DNA of 64,000 nucleotides from DDH964 sp963763205 (GTDB lineage Bacteria > Desulfobacterota > Desulfuromonadia > Desulfuromonadales > DDH964), in the NCBI GenBank assembly GCA_963763205.1, contig CAVXNQ010000002.1:124001-188000 (forward strand), written 5' to 3'. The notes under the pieces are model-generated. The model made no database searches, had not been told where the DNA came from, and was given only the letters and a program-made list of their open reading frames with translations. Positions within the stretch are counted from its first letter, which is position 1. Each line of letters opens with the position of its first letter. Position numbers and translations under genes: made by a program. This document shows positions 8,504-16,831 of the stretch, piece after piece.

Positions 8504-9770
8504 ATGCCCATGTCCCAGAGCTTCAAGGACCGCCTCTTTCCGGTGGTCGACAAGATCGCCGCCCACTACGGCACGCCGTTCCATATCTACGACGAGGCCG
8601 GCATCCGCGAGACCGGCGCGAAACTCAAGCAGGCCTTTGCCGGCATCGTCGGCTTCCAGGAGTTCTACGCCGTCAAGGCCCTGCCCAACAAGCAGATCCT
8701 CAAGCTGATGTTGGAGATGGGCTTCGGCTTCGACTGCTCCTCGATTCCGGAACTGATCCTCGCCCGCGAGCTCGGCGCGCGGGGCGAGCAGATCATGTTC
8801 ACCTCCAACAACACCAGCGCCGAGGAGTTCGCCTTTGCCGCCGGGGACGGCGGCTGCATCCTCAACCTCGACGATATCAGCCTCATCGACAAGGTGCCGG
8901 CCCCCTTCCCGGAGCTGATCTGCTTCCGCTACAACCCGGGGCCGCGGCGCACCGGCAACATCATCATCGGCAACCCGGTGGAAGCCAAGTACGGCGTTAC
9001 CCACGAGCAGGTGGTCGAGGCCTACCGCCGTGCGCGGGAGCGCGGCGCGAAGCGCTTCGGCCTGCACACCATGGTCGCCTCCAACGAGCGCGACTATACC
9101 TACATGGTGGAGACGGCGCGAATGGTCCTGACCGATCGCCGAGGAGGTCGAGGCGGCCCTCGGCATCCGCTTCGAATTCGTCAACATCGGCGGCGGCTTC
9201 GGCATCCCCTACAAACCCGAGGACAACGCCCTCGACGTGCCGACCATGGCCGGCCGAGATCACCGCGATGTTCAACGCCTTTGCCAACAAGCACGGCTAC
9301 GTGCCGAAGATGTACATGGAGAGCGGCCGCTACATGACCGGTCCCCACGGCTGCCCTGGTGACCACCGCCATCAACCACAAGGACATCTACCGCGACTAC
9401 GTCGGCGTCGACGCCTGCATGTCGGCGCTGATGCGCCCGGCCCTCTACGGCTCCTACCACCACATCGACGTCGTCGGCAAGGAACAGGCGCCGAAGACCG
9501 AGACCTACGACGTGGTCGGCTCGCTGTGCGAGAACAACGACAAGTTCGCCGTGCAGCGGCGAGCTGCCCAGAATCGACGAGGGGGATCTGCTGGTGATCC
9601 ACGACACCGGCGCCCACGGCCACGCCATGGGCTTCCAGTACAACGGCCGGCTGCGGCCCAAGGAACTGCTGCTGCACGCCGACGGCAGCGTCGAGCTGAT
9701 CCGCCGGGCGGAAACTGTGGAGGACTATTTCGCCACTTACAACTTCCAGCCCGACGTCTTCAAGCCCTGA
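8504..9770 (+). CDS. lysA: diaminopimelate decarboxylase-type PLP enzyme, frame-broken
   Basis: Fold-type III PLP decarboxylase, about 421 residues. The PLP lysine lies in EFYAVKALPNK, the phosphate-binding glycines in NIGGGFGIPY, a substrate motif in MESGRYM and the active-site cysteine region in VDACMSALMRPALYGSYH. That last pattern fits LysA better than ornithine or carboxynorspermidine decarboxylases. LysA makes lysine from meso-diaminopimelate. The first ATG is used because AGGAG precedes it by 7 nt. Four single-base insertions (near 9131, 9253, 9351 and 9563) break the frame; the protein is otherwise complete. The preceding Lrp gene probably regulates it. Confidence 0.8.
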
Positions 9771-9795
9771 TCTGCGGGCAGAAGTATGGCACGGG

Positions 9796-9839
9796 ACGCA
9801 CAAAGGCCGCCGGGAAGCTTCCCGGCGGCCTTTGTGCGT
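9796..9839. terminator. 44-bp perfect palindrome, terminator
   Basis: The whole segment equals its own reverse complement, centred on AAGCTT, with AAAGGCCGCCGGG arms. A transcript folds into a 20-bp stem in either direction. It lies 25 bp after lysA. Confidence 0.8.
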
Positions 9840-10022
9840 TGTTGGTCGGACGAACGACTGATTGTCGTCAGCCAACCCCGCCACTCCGTTCCGTGTAATG
9901 AATCTCCCCGCAGCAAGCTACGGGGCATCAAAAGCTTAGATTGATCTCATTCATCGAAGCAAGCCTCGGGAGGGGAATTGGTCCCTCCTGAGATTAAAAA
10001 TGTTAAAGTTTGAAAAAGACCG
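9840..10022. other. intergenic stretch between lysA terminator and the ECF promoter
   Basis: No gene or clear structure is seen; AT content rises towards the ECF promoter (ATTAAAAATGTTAAAG). Confidence 0.5.
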
Positions 10023-10051
10023 GGAACCTTTCGGCTTCCCCGCGCATCTAA
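10023..10051 (+). promoter_or_regulatory. ECF-type promoter, likely autoregulated
   Basis: GGAACC (10023-10028) then TTT, and TCTAA (10047-10051) after a C/G-rich spacer. GGAAC with TCTAA is the usual look of RpoE-like ECF promoters. It stands 31 bp before the ECF sigma gene. Confidence 0.6.
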
Positions 10052-10081
10052 GAAGTGAGAGCTGGAAAAAGGAGTTCTGAA

Positions 10082-10780
10082 ATGACGCTGGTAAATGAAT
10101 CCGGCGCCACCCCGGAGGCCATGTCGGATCGGCAGGTGGTGGACCGGGTCCTGCAGGGAGACGGCGCGAGTTTCGAACTGATCATGCGCCGACACAATCG
10201 GAGGCTCTACCGCATCGCCCGTGGCATTCTCCGCAACGAGGCCGAGGCCGAAGACGCGGTCCAGGAGGCCTATGTGCGGGCCTTCGAGAAGCTGGAGGAT
10301 TACCGCGGCACGGGGCCGCTTTCCGCCTGGCTGGCCAGAATCGCCGTCAACGAGGCGCTAGGGCGTCTGCGCCGCTCCGATCCGGCCGCCGGCCTTTCGC
10401 TGGACGACCCCGAGCACCAGGAGGAAACGAATTTCATGGCCGAACTGACCTTTGCCGGACCCAGCCCGGAACAAGATGCAGCACTGGGGGAATTCCGTCG
10501 CTTGCTGGAGACCGCCATCGATGCCCTCCCCGATGCCTACCGCCTGGTCTTCATTCTGCGGGGAGTGGAGGAGATGTCCGTGACCGAGACGGCGTCCTGC
10601 CTGGAACTGGAGGAGGCCACGGTAAAGACCCGTTACCACCGGGCGCGCAAATCTCTGCAGCAGCATCTTGCCGGCTTGGTCGATGCGTCGGCTGCGGAAG
10701 TCTTCCCCTTCGCCGGGGAGCGCTGTGACCGGATCGTCGCCGGAGTCTTCTGGCGGCTCGGAATCGACGGGCGAAAATGA
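10082..10780 (+). CDS. ECF RNA polymerase sigma factor
   Basis: 232 residues, start chosen at the ATG behind AAAAAGGAG. Region 2 is EAEAEDAVQEAYVRAFEKL with YRGTGPLSAWLARIA; region 4 is the helix-turn-helix MSVTETASCLELEEATVKTR with YHRARKSL. The C-terminal extension FAGERCDRIVAGVFWRLG recurs in one RpoE-like group. It directs RNA polymerase to envelope or stress promoters. No anti-sigma gene is adjacent, which is unusual; the next genes encode exported proteins. A matching GGAAC/TCTAA promoter lies directly upstream, suggesting positive autoregulation and control of the genes that follow. Confidence 0.9.
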   Translation: MTLVNESGATPEAMSDRQVVDRVLQGDGASFELIMRRHNRRLYRIARGILRNEAEAEDAVQEAYVRAFEKLEDYRGTGPLSAWLARIAVNEALGRLRRSDPAAGLSLDDPEHQEETNFMAELTFAGPSPEQDAALGEFRRLLETAIDALPDAYRLVFILRGVEEMSVTETASCLELEEATVKTRYHRARKSLQQHLAGLVDASAAEVFPFAGERCDRIVAGVFWRLGIDGRK

Positions 10781-10845
10781 ACTCCGCCGAACAAGGCCGG
10801 TAGGTTCTCTGAGAGGGGAAAAAACCGGAGAAAGGAGAATCCATC

Positions 10846-11247
10846 ATGAAAAGACTGTTAACGATAGGAGCTGTTCTGTTGACCCTTGTCGCTCCGGCTT
10901 TCGCTGCCAGTACCAAGGCGCCACCGGATGCCTCCTACAAAAAGGTCAGCACCCTGGTTGCCCTGCCGGATTTCATCCCGGGGATGGGAACCCTCTATGT
11001 GAAACCAGCCACCCTGCCGGTCGGCCCTTTCCTGGCCTACGACCGCGACGGAACGCTTGTGGCCACAATCTACATGGTTCCGATCAAGGATATGCAGGAA
11101 CATAAAAACTTTACCGGTCTGGCGGTGGGCAACAACAAGGTGGAAGAGGTCAGCCTGACTTATAACCCCGGCCATGCGGGCGTGGAGGTGCCCCATTACC
11201 ACGTGACCGTCTGGCACGTCGATCCCGACAAGGCGAAGCTGAAGTAG
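10846..11247 (+). CDS. secreted protein with a histidine-rich C-terminal motif
   Basis: 133 residues with a signal peptide (LLTIGAVLLTLVAPAFA, cleavage at AFA-AS). The mature part contains FIPGMGTLYVKPATLPVGPF and ends with NPGHAGVEVPHYHVTVWHV, which carries several His residues that could bind metal. It resembles periplasmic domains of unknown function (the DUF5602 group comes to mind, not verified). It is the first gene after the ECF sigma factor and shares the direction of the lipoprotein and cupredoxin genes. Confidence 0.8.
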   Translation: MKRLLTIGAVLLTLVAPAFAASTKAPPDASYKKVSTLVALPDFIPGMGTLYVKPATLPVGPFLAYDRDGTLVATIYMVPIKDMQEHKNFTGLAVGNNKVEEVSLTYNPGHAGVEVPHYHVTVWHVDPDKAKLK

Positions 11248-11266
11248 CTCTGTCGAGCCGAAGGGA

Positions 11267-11309
11267 GGCGCTCAAGGCCGACGGCTCTGGCTCGCCAGCC
11301 TTGAGCGCC
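11267..11309. repeat. 12-bp perfect inverted repeat, stem-loop
   Basis: GGCGCTCAAGGC (11267-11278) pairs with 11298-11309 around a 19-nt loop, 20 bp after the secreted-protein stop. There is no T-tract; it may be an mRNA-stabilising or partial termination stem. Confidence 0.6.
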
Positions 11310-11386
11310 CTGAATAACGGATGGCTTGTGGTAAAGATTTAAAGAAGCCAGGGGTGGAAAATAGCGCAACGGAAAGGAGTTCGAAG

Positions 11387-12121
11387 ATGAAAAAGTTCAG
11401 CTGGTTGGTCCCCGCATTTCTGGGGTGCCTCCTGGCGGTCGTCTCCTGTACATCTTACAAAAGCCGGGAGGTTTCCTTTCGTCATCCATCGGCCTACGCG
11501 AACATGCAGATGGTAGCCGGCGCACAGGTGGCTGCCGAGGCTTACGCCAACCCCGAGAAGGCGAAACAGGCCTTCGGTTTCGATATCCGGAGCGCGGGGC
11601 TGCTTCCGGTACAGGTGGTGATCGACAATACCGGCTCCCATGACCTCCGGGTCGTGCCCGATCAGACCTTTCTGGTCGACGACCAGGGCAACATGTGGAA
11701 CCTCCTCGATCGCGGGACCGCCTATCAGCGGGTAGAAAAGAGCTCCGAATTCGCCACCATCGCCAAGGGCGCCGGCAAGAGTTCCCTGTTGGGGGGCGCA
11801 GGTGGGGCGGTCTTGGGGGCGGCTATCGGCATCCTGTCCGGGCATAACGTCGGGGAGGCGATAGGCAAGGGAGCGGCGGTCGGCGCGGCCGGAGGGGCGG
11901 TCATCGGCGGTACCCAGGCTGCCGGCTCGGAGGAGCCCGGCCGACAGATCTCCCGCGACCTGGCCAACAAGGAACTGGAGAACCGGGACATCGAGCCCGG
12001 CATCCTCGGTCGCGGCTTCCTGTTCTTCCCGGGAGAGGCGCCCTCGGCCGGCATGCTTCGGCTGCAGTTGAAGGAAACCGGGACCGGAAAAATCCATACG
12101 ATTCTGCTCTCCCTCAGATAA
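11387..12121 (+). CDS. outer-membrane-type lipoprotein with glycine zipper
   Basis: 244 residues from the ATG behind GGAAAGGAG; an earlier in-frame start has no ribosome site. The lipobox is LLAVVSC with the lipidated Cys near residue 20. The first half (VQVVIDNTGSHDLRVVPDQT) is a beta-rich domain. A glycine-zipper helix pair follows (GGAGGAVLGAAIGIL, GAAVGAAGGAVIGG), as in membrane-inserting lipoproteins, and the end is LRLQLKETGTGK. Its function is unknown. It lies between the secreted protein and the cupredoxin and is probably part of the ECF regulon. Confidence 0.8.
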   Translation: MKKFSWLVPAFLGCLLAVVSCTSYKSREVSFRHPSAYANMQMVAGAQVAAEAYANPEKAKQAFGFDIRSAGLLPVQVVIDNTGSHDLRVVPDQTFLVDDQGNMWNLLDRGTAYQRVEKSSEFATIAKGAGKSSLLGGAGGAVLGAAIGILSGHNVGEAIGKGAAVGAAGGAVIGGTQAAGSEEPGRQISRDLANKELENRDIEPGILGRGFLFFPGEAPSAGMLRLQLKETGTGKIHTILLSLR

Positions 12122-12138
12122 CAAAGGAAGGCAAAGAC

Positions 12139-12522
12139 ATGCGAAGATATCTCTTGGGTCTTTTGAGCCTGACTCTGGCAGTGGCGGCTTGCGCCGGTCC
12201 GCAAAAAATGCTTGCCGTGCCGTCCGGCACCGGGGAGAAGGTCATCCAGATGCAGGCGAGCAGCTTTGAGTTCGACCCTAACGTCATCCAGGCCCACCAG
12301 GGCGACCACTTGACTCTGGTCATCCGGAACACCGCCGGAACGGCGCATAACTTTACGCTCAAAAACCCCGCCGGGGAGGTACTGGTTTCAAAAGACCTTC
12401 CGGCGAAGGAGACCGTGCGGGTGGAGGTGGATCTTGCCCGGGCTGGGGATTACCCTTTCTACTGCGACAGGCCTCTGCATGCGGACTTCGGAATGAAAGG
12501 GCGCTTCGTCGCGGTCAAGTGA
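12139..12522 (+). CDS. cupredoxin-domain lipoprotein
   Basis: 127 residues. Signal peptide with a lipobox-like LAVAAC (Cys about residue 19), then a plastocyanin-like beta-sandwich. Copper ligands are visible in order: His in TAHNF, then Cys, His and Met in the pattern C-x4-H-x4-M (YCDRPLHADFGMKG). This is a complete type-1 copper site, so it is probably a periplasmic or outer-membrane-anchored one-electron carrier or copper-binding protein. It starts 17 bp after the glycine-zipper gene, so the two are co-transcribed. Confidence 0.85.
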   Translation: MRRYLLGLLSLTLAVAACAGPQKMLAVPSGTGEKVIQMQASSFEFDPNVIQAHQGDHLTLVIRNTAGTAHNFTLKNPAGEVLVSKDLPAKETVRVEVDLARAGDYPFYCDRPLHADFGMKGRFVAVK

Positions 12523-12638
12523 CATCCCTCATCTCCGGAGGATGGAGGGTTCATTAAATCCGCAGAGACTGGTCCCTTCGACCCCGTTAGGAGGAGCCGG
12601 GAGGCTGGCGGAGTGTCGGAACTGGAGGCGGACCACCT

Positions 12639-13619
12639 ATGGAACTTGCGATCGCCGGAGCGGGGATGACGGGGGCCTATCTCTACCGGCTGCTGAGAAA
12701 CCAAGGAGAAGCGGTCGAACTTTTCGACCGTCCGACTCCTCTGCGCTGCGGGCTTACCCCCTGCGCCTGGGGGACTTCGGCGGCCTTCGTGCGCCTTGTG
12801 GAAGAGGCCGGCCTGGACGCGGAGCGCTACATTCTGAAGCGCCTCGACCACGTCTGGATGGACGAGGTGAAGATCCGGGCGGAGCTGCTGACCTTCGACA
12901 AGCCGCGGCTGGTGAAGGACCTGCTCGTGGGGACGCAGCCGAGGCGGGAACCTTTTCGGTCCGAGGACTTCGAGCGGGTCATCGATGCCACCGGCGTCGC
13001 CCGCGCCCTGCTGCCGCCTCCGGGCGACGACATCGTTCTGGAGTGCTGCCAGTACCTGGTCGAAACCAGCGAATCCCTGGAGAACCGCATCCAGCTCGGC
13101 GGCATCGGCTACGCCTGGTGCTTTCCCCTCGGCGAGCGGCGCTATCATCTCGGCTGCGGCAGCCTTCTTCACGACCCTCGGGAGCGGCTTCGCCGGCTGG
13201 GATGGTTGGAGGACCGGTAGGGGCGCTGGCCCAGGACCGTCCTCTGCGGCTGCTCGGGAAAAATCCGCCTGACCGGGCCCCGCCGGACCCAGCCTTTCGT
13301 CGCGAGCGGAAGGGGCGGAGAAATCTGGGGCATCGGCGAAGCGATCGGCTGCGTGGCCCCCCTGGCCGGGGACGGCATCGTCCCGGGGATGCGCAGCGTC
13401 GAGCTGCTTCTGGGGGCCTGGAACGATGCCGGGCGCTACCGACAAACGGTCCTTGAGGAATTTGCCTGGATGGAGGAGGAACGGGGGGTCCTCGACACTC
13501 TGAGGGATGGGCGGGGAGTGGGACTGCGCCAGGCCCGGGTCCTGCATCGGAACTCCCAGAGGATGGGGATGCAGGTGGGAATGAGGGAGGCGCTGAGCCT
13601 GCTGAAGAACCTTCGCTGA
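12639..13619 (+). CDS. geranylgeranyl-reductase-like FAD oxidoreductase, interrupted by TAG
   Basis: About 326 residues. The FAD-binding Rossmann start is MELAIAGAGMTGAYL (GxGxxG). The middle carries ATGVARALLPPP and the C-terminal FAD motif is GIGEAIGCVAPLAGDGIVPGM, typical of the geranylgeranyl reductase family. These enzymes reduce isoprenoid double bonds or hydroxylate aromatic precursors. An in-frame TAG lies at 13218-13220 (codon 194); the same frame continues with clear homology (CGCSGKIRLTGP). It may be a C-to-T change (CAG to TAG), an assembly error or a real nonsense mutation. The methyltransferase gene follows 16 bp on. Confidence 0.8.
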
Positions 13620-13635
13620 GAAAGGGGAAGGGACG

Positions 13636-14343
13636 ATGGGGAAAGCGAATTTATCACGGCTGGAGGTGGTTCACCGCTTCTTTTCCGGAACCGGCCTCTC
13701 CTACGACCGGGTCGCCACCATTTGCACCTGGGGTTTCGACCTTTACTGGAAACGCCGCATTCTCGCCGCCATACCCGGCCGGCCAAAGCGGCTCCTCGAC
13801 CAGGCCTGCGGCACCGGCATCCTGACCCTCGACATCGCCCGCCGCTTCCCAGATTGCGAGGTGATCGGCGTGGAGCTGCGCCGTGAATACCTGGACATCG
13901 CCAGGCAGAAGGCTCGCGACGGAGGGATTGAGAACGTCAGCTTCCTTCTCGGTCGGGCCGAAGACGTGCTGCCTGAAGGAGAGGTCGACTGCATCACCTC
14001 CTCATACCTCGCCAAGTACGCCGATTTGCCTCTCCTCCTGGAGAACGCCCGGCAGATGCTGCGCCCCGGGGGGCGGCTGATCCTCCATGACTTCACCTAC
14101 CCGCGCAGCCGGCTCTTCCGCCTTCTCTGGCGGGTCCATTTCCGGCTCCTGCAGACGGCCGGAAGCCGGCTCTTCCCCGAGTGGCGGACGGTCTTCTTCG
14201 AATTGCCGGACTTTCTTCGGGAGACCCGCTGGCTTCCCGAGTCCCTCGACCGGCTGGAAAGGCTCTCCTTCGAGGGCATCCGCTGCATCCCCCTGACCTG
14301 CGGCGCCGCCGCTCTGATCACGGCGGACACGCCGCGGGGCTGA
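13636..14343 (+). CDS. class I SAM-dependent methyltransferase, UbiE/MenG-like
   Basis: 235 residues. SAM motif I is LLDQACGTGILTL, motif II is CEVIGVELRREYLDIA, and a post-motif region is GGRLILHDFTYP. The N-terminal FFSGTGLSYDRVATICTWGFD resembles quinone and ubiquinone methyltransferases, and the C-terminal domain is alpha-helical. It is likely to methylate a lipid or quinone intermediate made with the GGR-like protein upstream and the prenyl synthase/UbiA pair encoded convergently. Its 3' end overlaps the polyprenyl synthase gene by 26 bp on the opposite strand. Confidence 0.85.
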   Translation: MGKANLSRLEVVHRFFSGTGLSYDRVATICTWGFDLYWKRRILAAIPGRPKRLLDQACGTGILTLDIARRFPDCEVIGVELRREYLDIARQKARDGGIENVSFLLGRAEDVLPEGEVDCITSSYLAKYADLPLLLENARQMLRPGGRLILHDFTYPRSRLFRLLWRVHFRLLQTAGSRLFPEWRTVFFELPDFLRETRWLPESLDRLERLSFEGIRCIPLTCGAAALITADTPRG

Positions 14344-15319
14344 GGGCTTCCTCCGCCTCGAATACTCCGATGATATCCTTCGGAGCCCGCCGGACCAGGT
14401 CCGCGAAGGCGCTCTCTCCCACTTCGCCCGGCAGGGCGTCCACGGCATGGCTCATGCGCCTTTGCCGTTCCGCAGCCAGACGGCCCGCAAGGGCCAGGAA
14501 ATATTCGCCGACCTCCCCTGGCAGAGGGGTTTCCGGCTCCTGCAGCACCCGGCGCAGGCGGGGCAGGCTGGTCGGAAGGAAAAATCGGAAGGCCGGGACC
14601 AGTGAAGTCATTTCGGCAGGGGTCACCTTACCCCGGGCAAGAATCCGTTGCACGTCCTGGAGGTCGTCGGCCAACTGGTAGGCTTGGCCGATCATCAGTC
14701 CGTAGCGTCGCCAGGCAGACTGTTTTTCGCTCCCGGCGCCGGCGGAGACCGCGCCGAGCTGACACGCGGCGCCGAACAGCACAGCGGTCTTGAGGTCGAT
14801 GATTTTCTCATAGACGGAAGCCTCCAAACCGTTGTCCAGCACGGCCAGGAGGGCCGCAGCATCCAGGGGCTCCTGGTAGGCTCCACGGGAGATCTCGGCA
14901 ATGGCCCGGGAGACGATCAGTCCGTCTTCACGTCCCTGCTCGCCCATCATGTGGATAGCCGAAGAAAAGATCACGTCCCCCAGCAGTACCGCCCGCCGGG
15001 CGCCCTGCAGGGTCCAGAGGGCAGGAAGGCGGCGCCGTGTCCGGTGCTGGTCCACGAAATCGTCATGCAGCAGGGTTGCCGCCTGAATCAACTCGATGGC
15101 CACCGCCCCGGGCAGGGCCTCAGCCAGGGTGCCGCCGAGGGCCGCAGCGGCCAGGCAGAGCAGGGTGCCCCGGAGTTTCTTGCCAGCAGTCAGTGAGCAC
15201 AGGCCGACTTCCTTGACTTCCGGTCCCCCGTTTCCAAGAACGCGTGCCAGCTCCCCGGCATAGGCACTGTCAAGAGCGGGTTTCACGCTGGCCGCATAGT
15301 CTAAAAAATGGGGGAACAT
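14318..15319 (-). CDS. trans-polyprenyl diphosphate synthase
   Basis: 333 residues from the ATG behind AAGGAGG; a longer reading adds only five residues. Both aspartate-rich motifs are present: LLHDDFVDQH (first DDxxD) and AYQLADDLQD (second). The motif GKKLRGTLLCLA near residue 50 holds the basic IPP-binding residues. The enzyme elongates allylic diphosphates with IPP in the cytoplasm. Chain length cannot be told from the sequence by eye. It is followed by the UbiA-like gene but on its downstream side converges with the methyltransferase, so the cluster meets tail to tail. Confidence 0.9.
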   Translation of the reverse strand: MFPHFLDYAASVKPALDSAYAGELARVLGNGGPEVKEVGLCSLTAGKKLRGTLLCLAAAALGGTLAEALPGAVAIELIQAATLLHDDFVDQHRTRRRLPALWTLQGARRAVLLGDVIFSSAIHMMGEQGREDGLIVSRAIAEISRGAYQEPLDAAALLAVLDNGLEASVYEKIIDLKTAVLFGAACQLGAVSAGAGSEKQSAWRRYGLMIGQAYQLADDLQDVQRILARGKVTPAEMTSLVPAFRFFLPTSLPRLRRVLQEPETPLPGEVGEYFLALAGRLAAERQRRMSHAVDALPGEVGESAFADLVRRAPKDIIGVFEAEEALSPAACPP

Positions 15320-15359
15320 GGAGCCTCCTTGCAAACGGTTTGGTGCCAGAGGACGGAGA

Positions 15360-16091
15360 CTAGAAAGTTACTCGCCACAGGAGCAGTCCTGCCGCCAGTA
15401 CGATGACCCCCAGGCTGACGCATTTGAGGAGAACTTCGTACCGTTCCATGAGCGCCTGGTCGGCTCCGTCGCGAGCGGGGCGGCGCTTCAACTCCTTGTA
15501 GGGGCGCGAAGCCTTGATCTCGATGAGACTGAACAGGCCCATGGCGGCCGAAAGGAGCAGGGCCGGAAGGGATAGCCGGTTGGTCTGCATGAGGTAGCCG
15601 GCCAGGACCGGAAGGGCTCCCCAGGAGAGGGCGAACCAGCGGTCGGTGTGAAACCGGCCGGCAAAGAGCTCAAGGTTGTAGGCGAAGACGAAGAACCCTT
15701 CGAGGAGGGCCACGACCCACAGCCAGGGCACCACGAAAATCATGTAGTAAAGGGCGATGCCGTATGCAAGGGCCAGGGAGAGGACTGTCAGAACCCAGAG
15801 CTGGCCCTTGCTGAAGACCGTTCCCCAGGGCTTCATCCCCTTGCTCCCCAGGGCGTCGAGGGCGTGAGCCGCCACCCCCAGGCCGAAGAAGTAGACCAGC
15901 ACGATGGCCGCCAGCCGGTCGTAATGCACCCGCTCTGCCAGTACCGAGCCGATGACGGCAAAGGACAGGACCATCCCGGTGTAGGGCAGAAAGAGCAGCC
16001 CCAGGAAGGTCCGCAGCTTCAGGGGGCCCCAGCGCGGGACGAACCATTCTCCCCCGCGGCCCGGGACCTCGGCGGGCTCGGGTCCGCTCAC
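15360..16091 (-). CDS. UbiA-like prenyltransferase membrane protein
   Basis: 243 residues and about seven hydrophobic helices. The GTG start overlaps the preceding stop (GTGA), which implies translational coupling with the LolA-like gene. The region where UbiA enzymes have NDxxDxxxD reads VAAHALDALGSKGMKPWGT, and the second aspartate motif reads SLIEIKASRPYKEL. The metal-binding aspartates are therefore only partly kept. It could be a divergent UbiA using another lipid acceptor, or a non-catalytic relative. It stands 40 bp upstream of the polyprenyl synthase gene in the same operon, which would supply its substrate. Confidence 0.6.
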   Translation of the reverse strand: MSGPEPAEVPGRGGEWFVPRWGPLKLRTFLGLLFLPYTGMVLSFAVIGSVLAERVHYDRLAAIVLVYFFGLGVAAHALDALGSKGMKPWGTVFSKGQLWVLTVLSLALAYGIALYYMIFVVPWLWVVALLEGFFVFAYNLELFAGRFHTDRWFALSWGALPVLAGYLMQTNRLSLPALLLSAAMGLFSLIEIKASRPYKELKRRPARDGADQALMERYEVLLKCVSLGVIVLAAGLLLWRVTF

Positions 16092-16831
16092 GGTTTTCCC
16101 TCCAGGCCCGGCTCCTTGAACCAGTCGGCAGGCAGGTCCGGGGAGGTGTCGAGGTGGCGAAAGGTCACGGTTCTCTCCTTTTCTCCCGCGGGCGTCGATT
16201 CCTGCACCGAGACGGGCAGGTCCGTCGCCTTGTCGATGGTGAAGCGGTAGCGGGTAAGGACCCCCTTGCGGAAGTGGTCCTCGGCCAGGACCTCCAGGAC
16301 CCAATTTCCGTCCTCGTCTCTCAGATGGGGAGGGCCGCGCCGCTGGTCGGTGAGGCTGTGGGCGATGTTGCGGATCAGCAGACCGAAATCCGTCTGGTCG
16401 ATGCGTTGTCCGGCCGCATTGGCGAGCAAAGAGCTGTCGGGCGACAGGTGAAAATGCAGGAAGCTCGCCCACCCTCCGAACTGGACCCGCACCTGACCCT
16501 GCGCATCGGGGTAGAGCAGAACCATCCCCGGGTGGGGGGATTCCATATCGATGCGCAGCCTCTCCGGTTTCTCGAAGGTATAGGTGAAGCGCCGCCGTTC
16601 CTCCACTCGTCCGTTCCGGTAGGTAGTAACCTCGGAATTTACCCGGTAGGTGTTCACCCTTTCGTAGGCGGACTTCATCCGGGAAACGATCTCCTCGATC
16701 CTGTTTTCCGGAGAGGCGGCGAACGGCGAAGGAGTCGGGAAGGCCAGCACGGTCAGAACACCTAGCCCGGCCCCCGCCAGGATTTGGCGCCAGGGCGGCG
16801 TGCCGCTCCCCCGGAATTTTCCGCTGGTCAT
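16088..16831 (-). CDS. LolA-like exported protein
   Basis: 247 residues from ATG, with a signal region (ILAGAGLGVLTVLAFPTPSPFAA). The mature start IEEIVSRMKSAYERVNTYRVNSEV is characteristic of the LolA/outer-membrane lipoprotein-sorting fold (DUF1571-like). Later segments such as YTFEKPERLRIDMESPHPGM and RYRFTIDKATDLPVSVQ also fit a half-barrel that binds lipid chains. A periplasmic carrier for a hydrophobic product is therefore plausible. It heads the minus-strand operon with the UbiA-like and prenyl-synthase genes. The start is uncertain because no good ribosome site is visible. Confidence 0.7.
   Translation of the reverse strand: MTSGKFRGSGTPPWRQILAGAGLGVLTVLAFPTPSPFAASPENRIEEIVSRMKSAYERVNTYRVNSEVTTYRNGRVEERRRFTYTFEKPERLRIDMESPHPGMVLLYPDAQGQVRVQFGGWASFLHFHLSPDSSLLANAAGQRIDQTDFGLLIRNIAHSLTDQRRGPPHLRDEDGNWVLEVLAEDHFRKGVLTRYRFTIDKATDLPVSVQESTPAGEKERTVTFRHLDTSPDLPADWFKEPGLEGKP

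Noticed and set aside
1..10000. Programmed frameshifting as explanation for many broken genes
   Set aside because: Too many unrelated genes are affected, without slippery sequences; technical insertions explain them.
13218..13220. TAG as pyrrolysine or read-through codon
   Set aside because: No pyl genes or context are visible, and pyrrolysine is not known in this family; an error or nonsense change is simpler.
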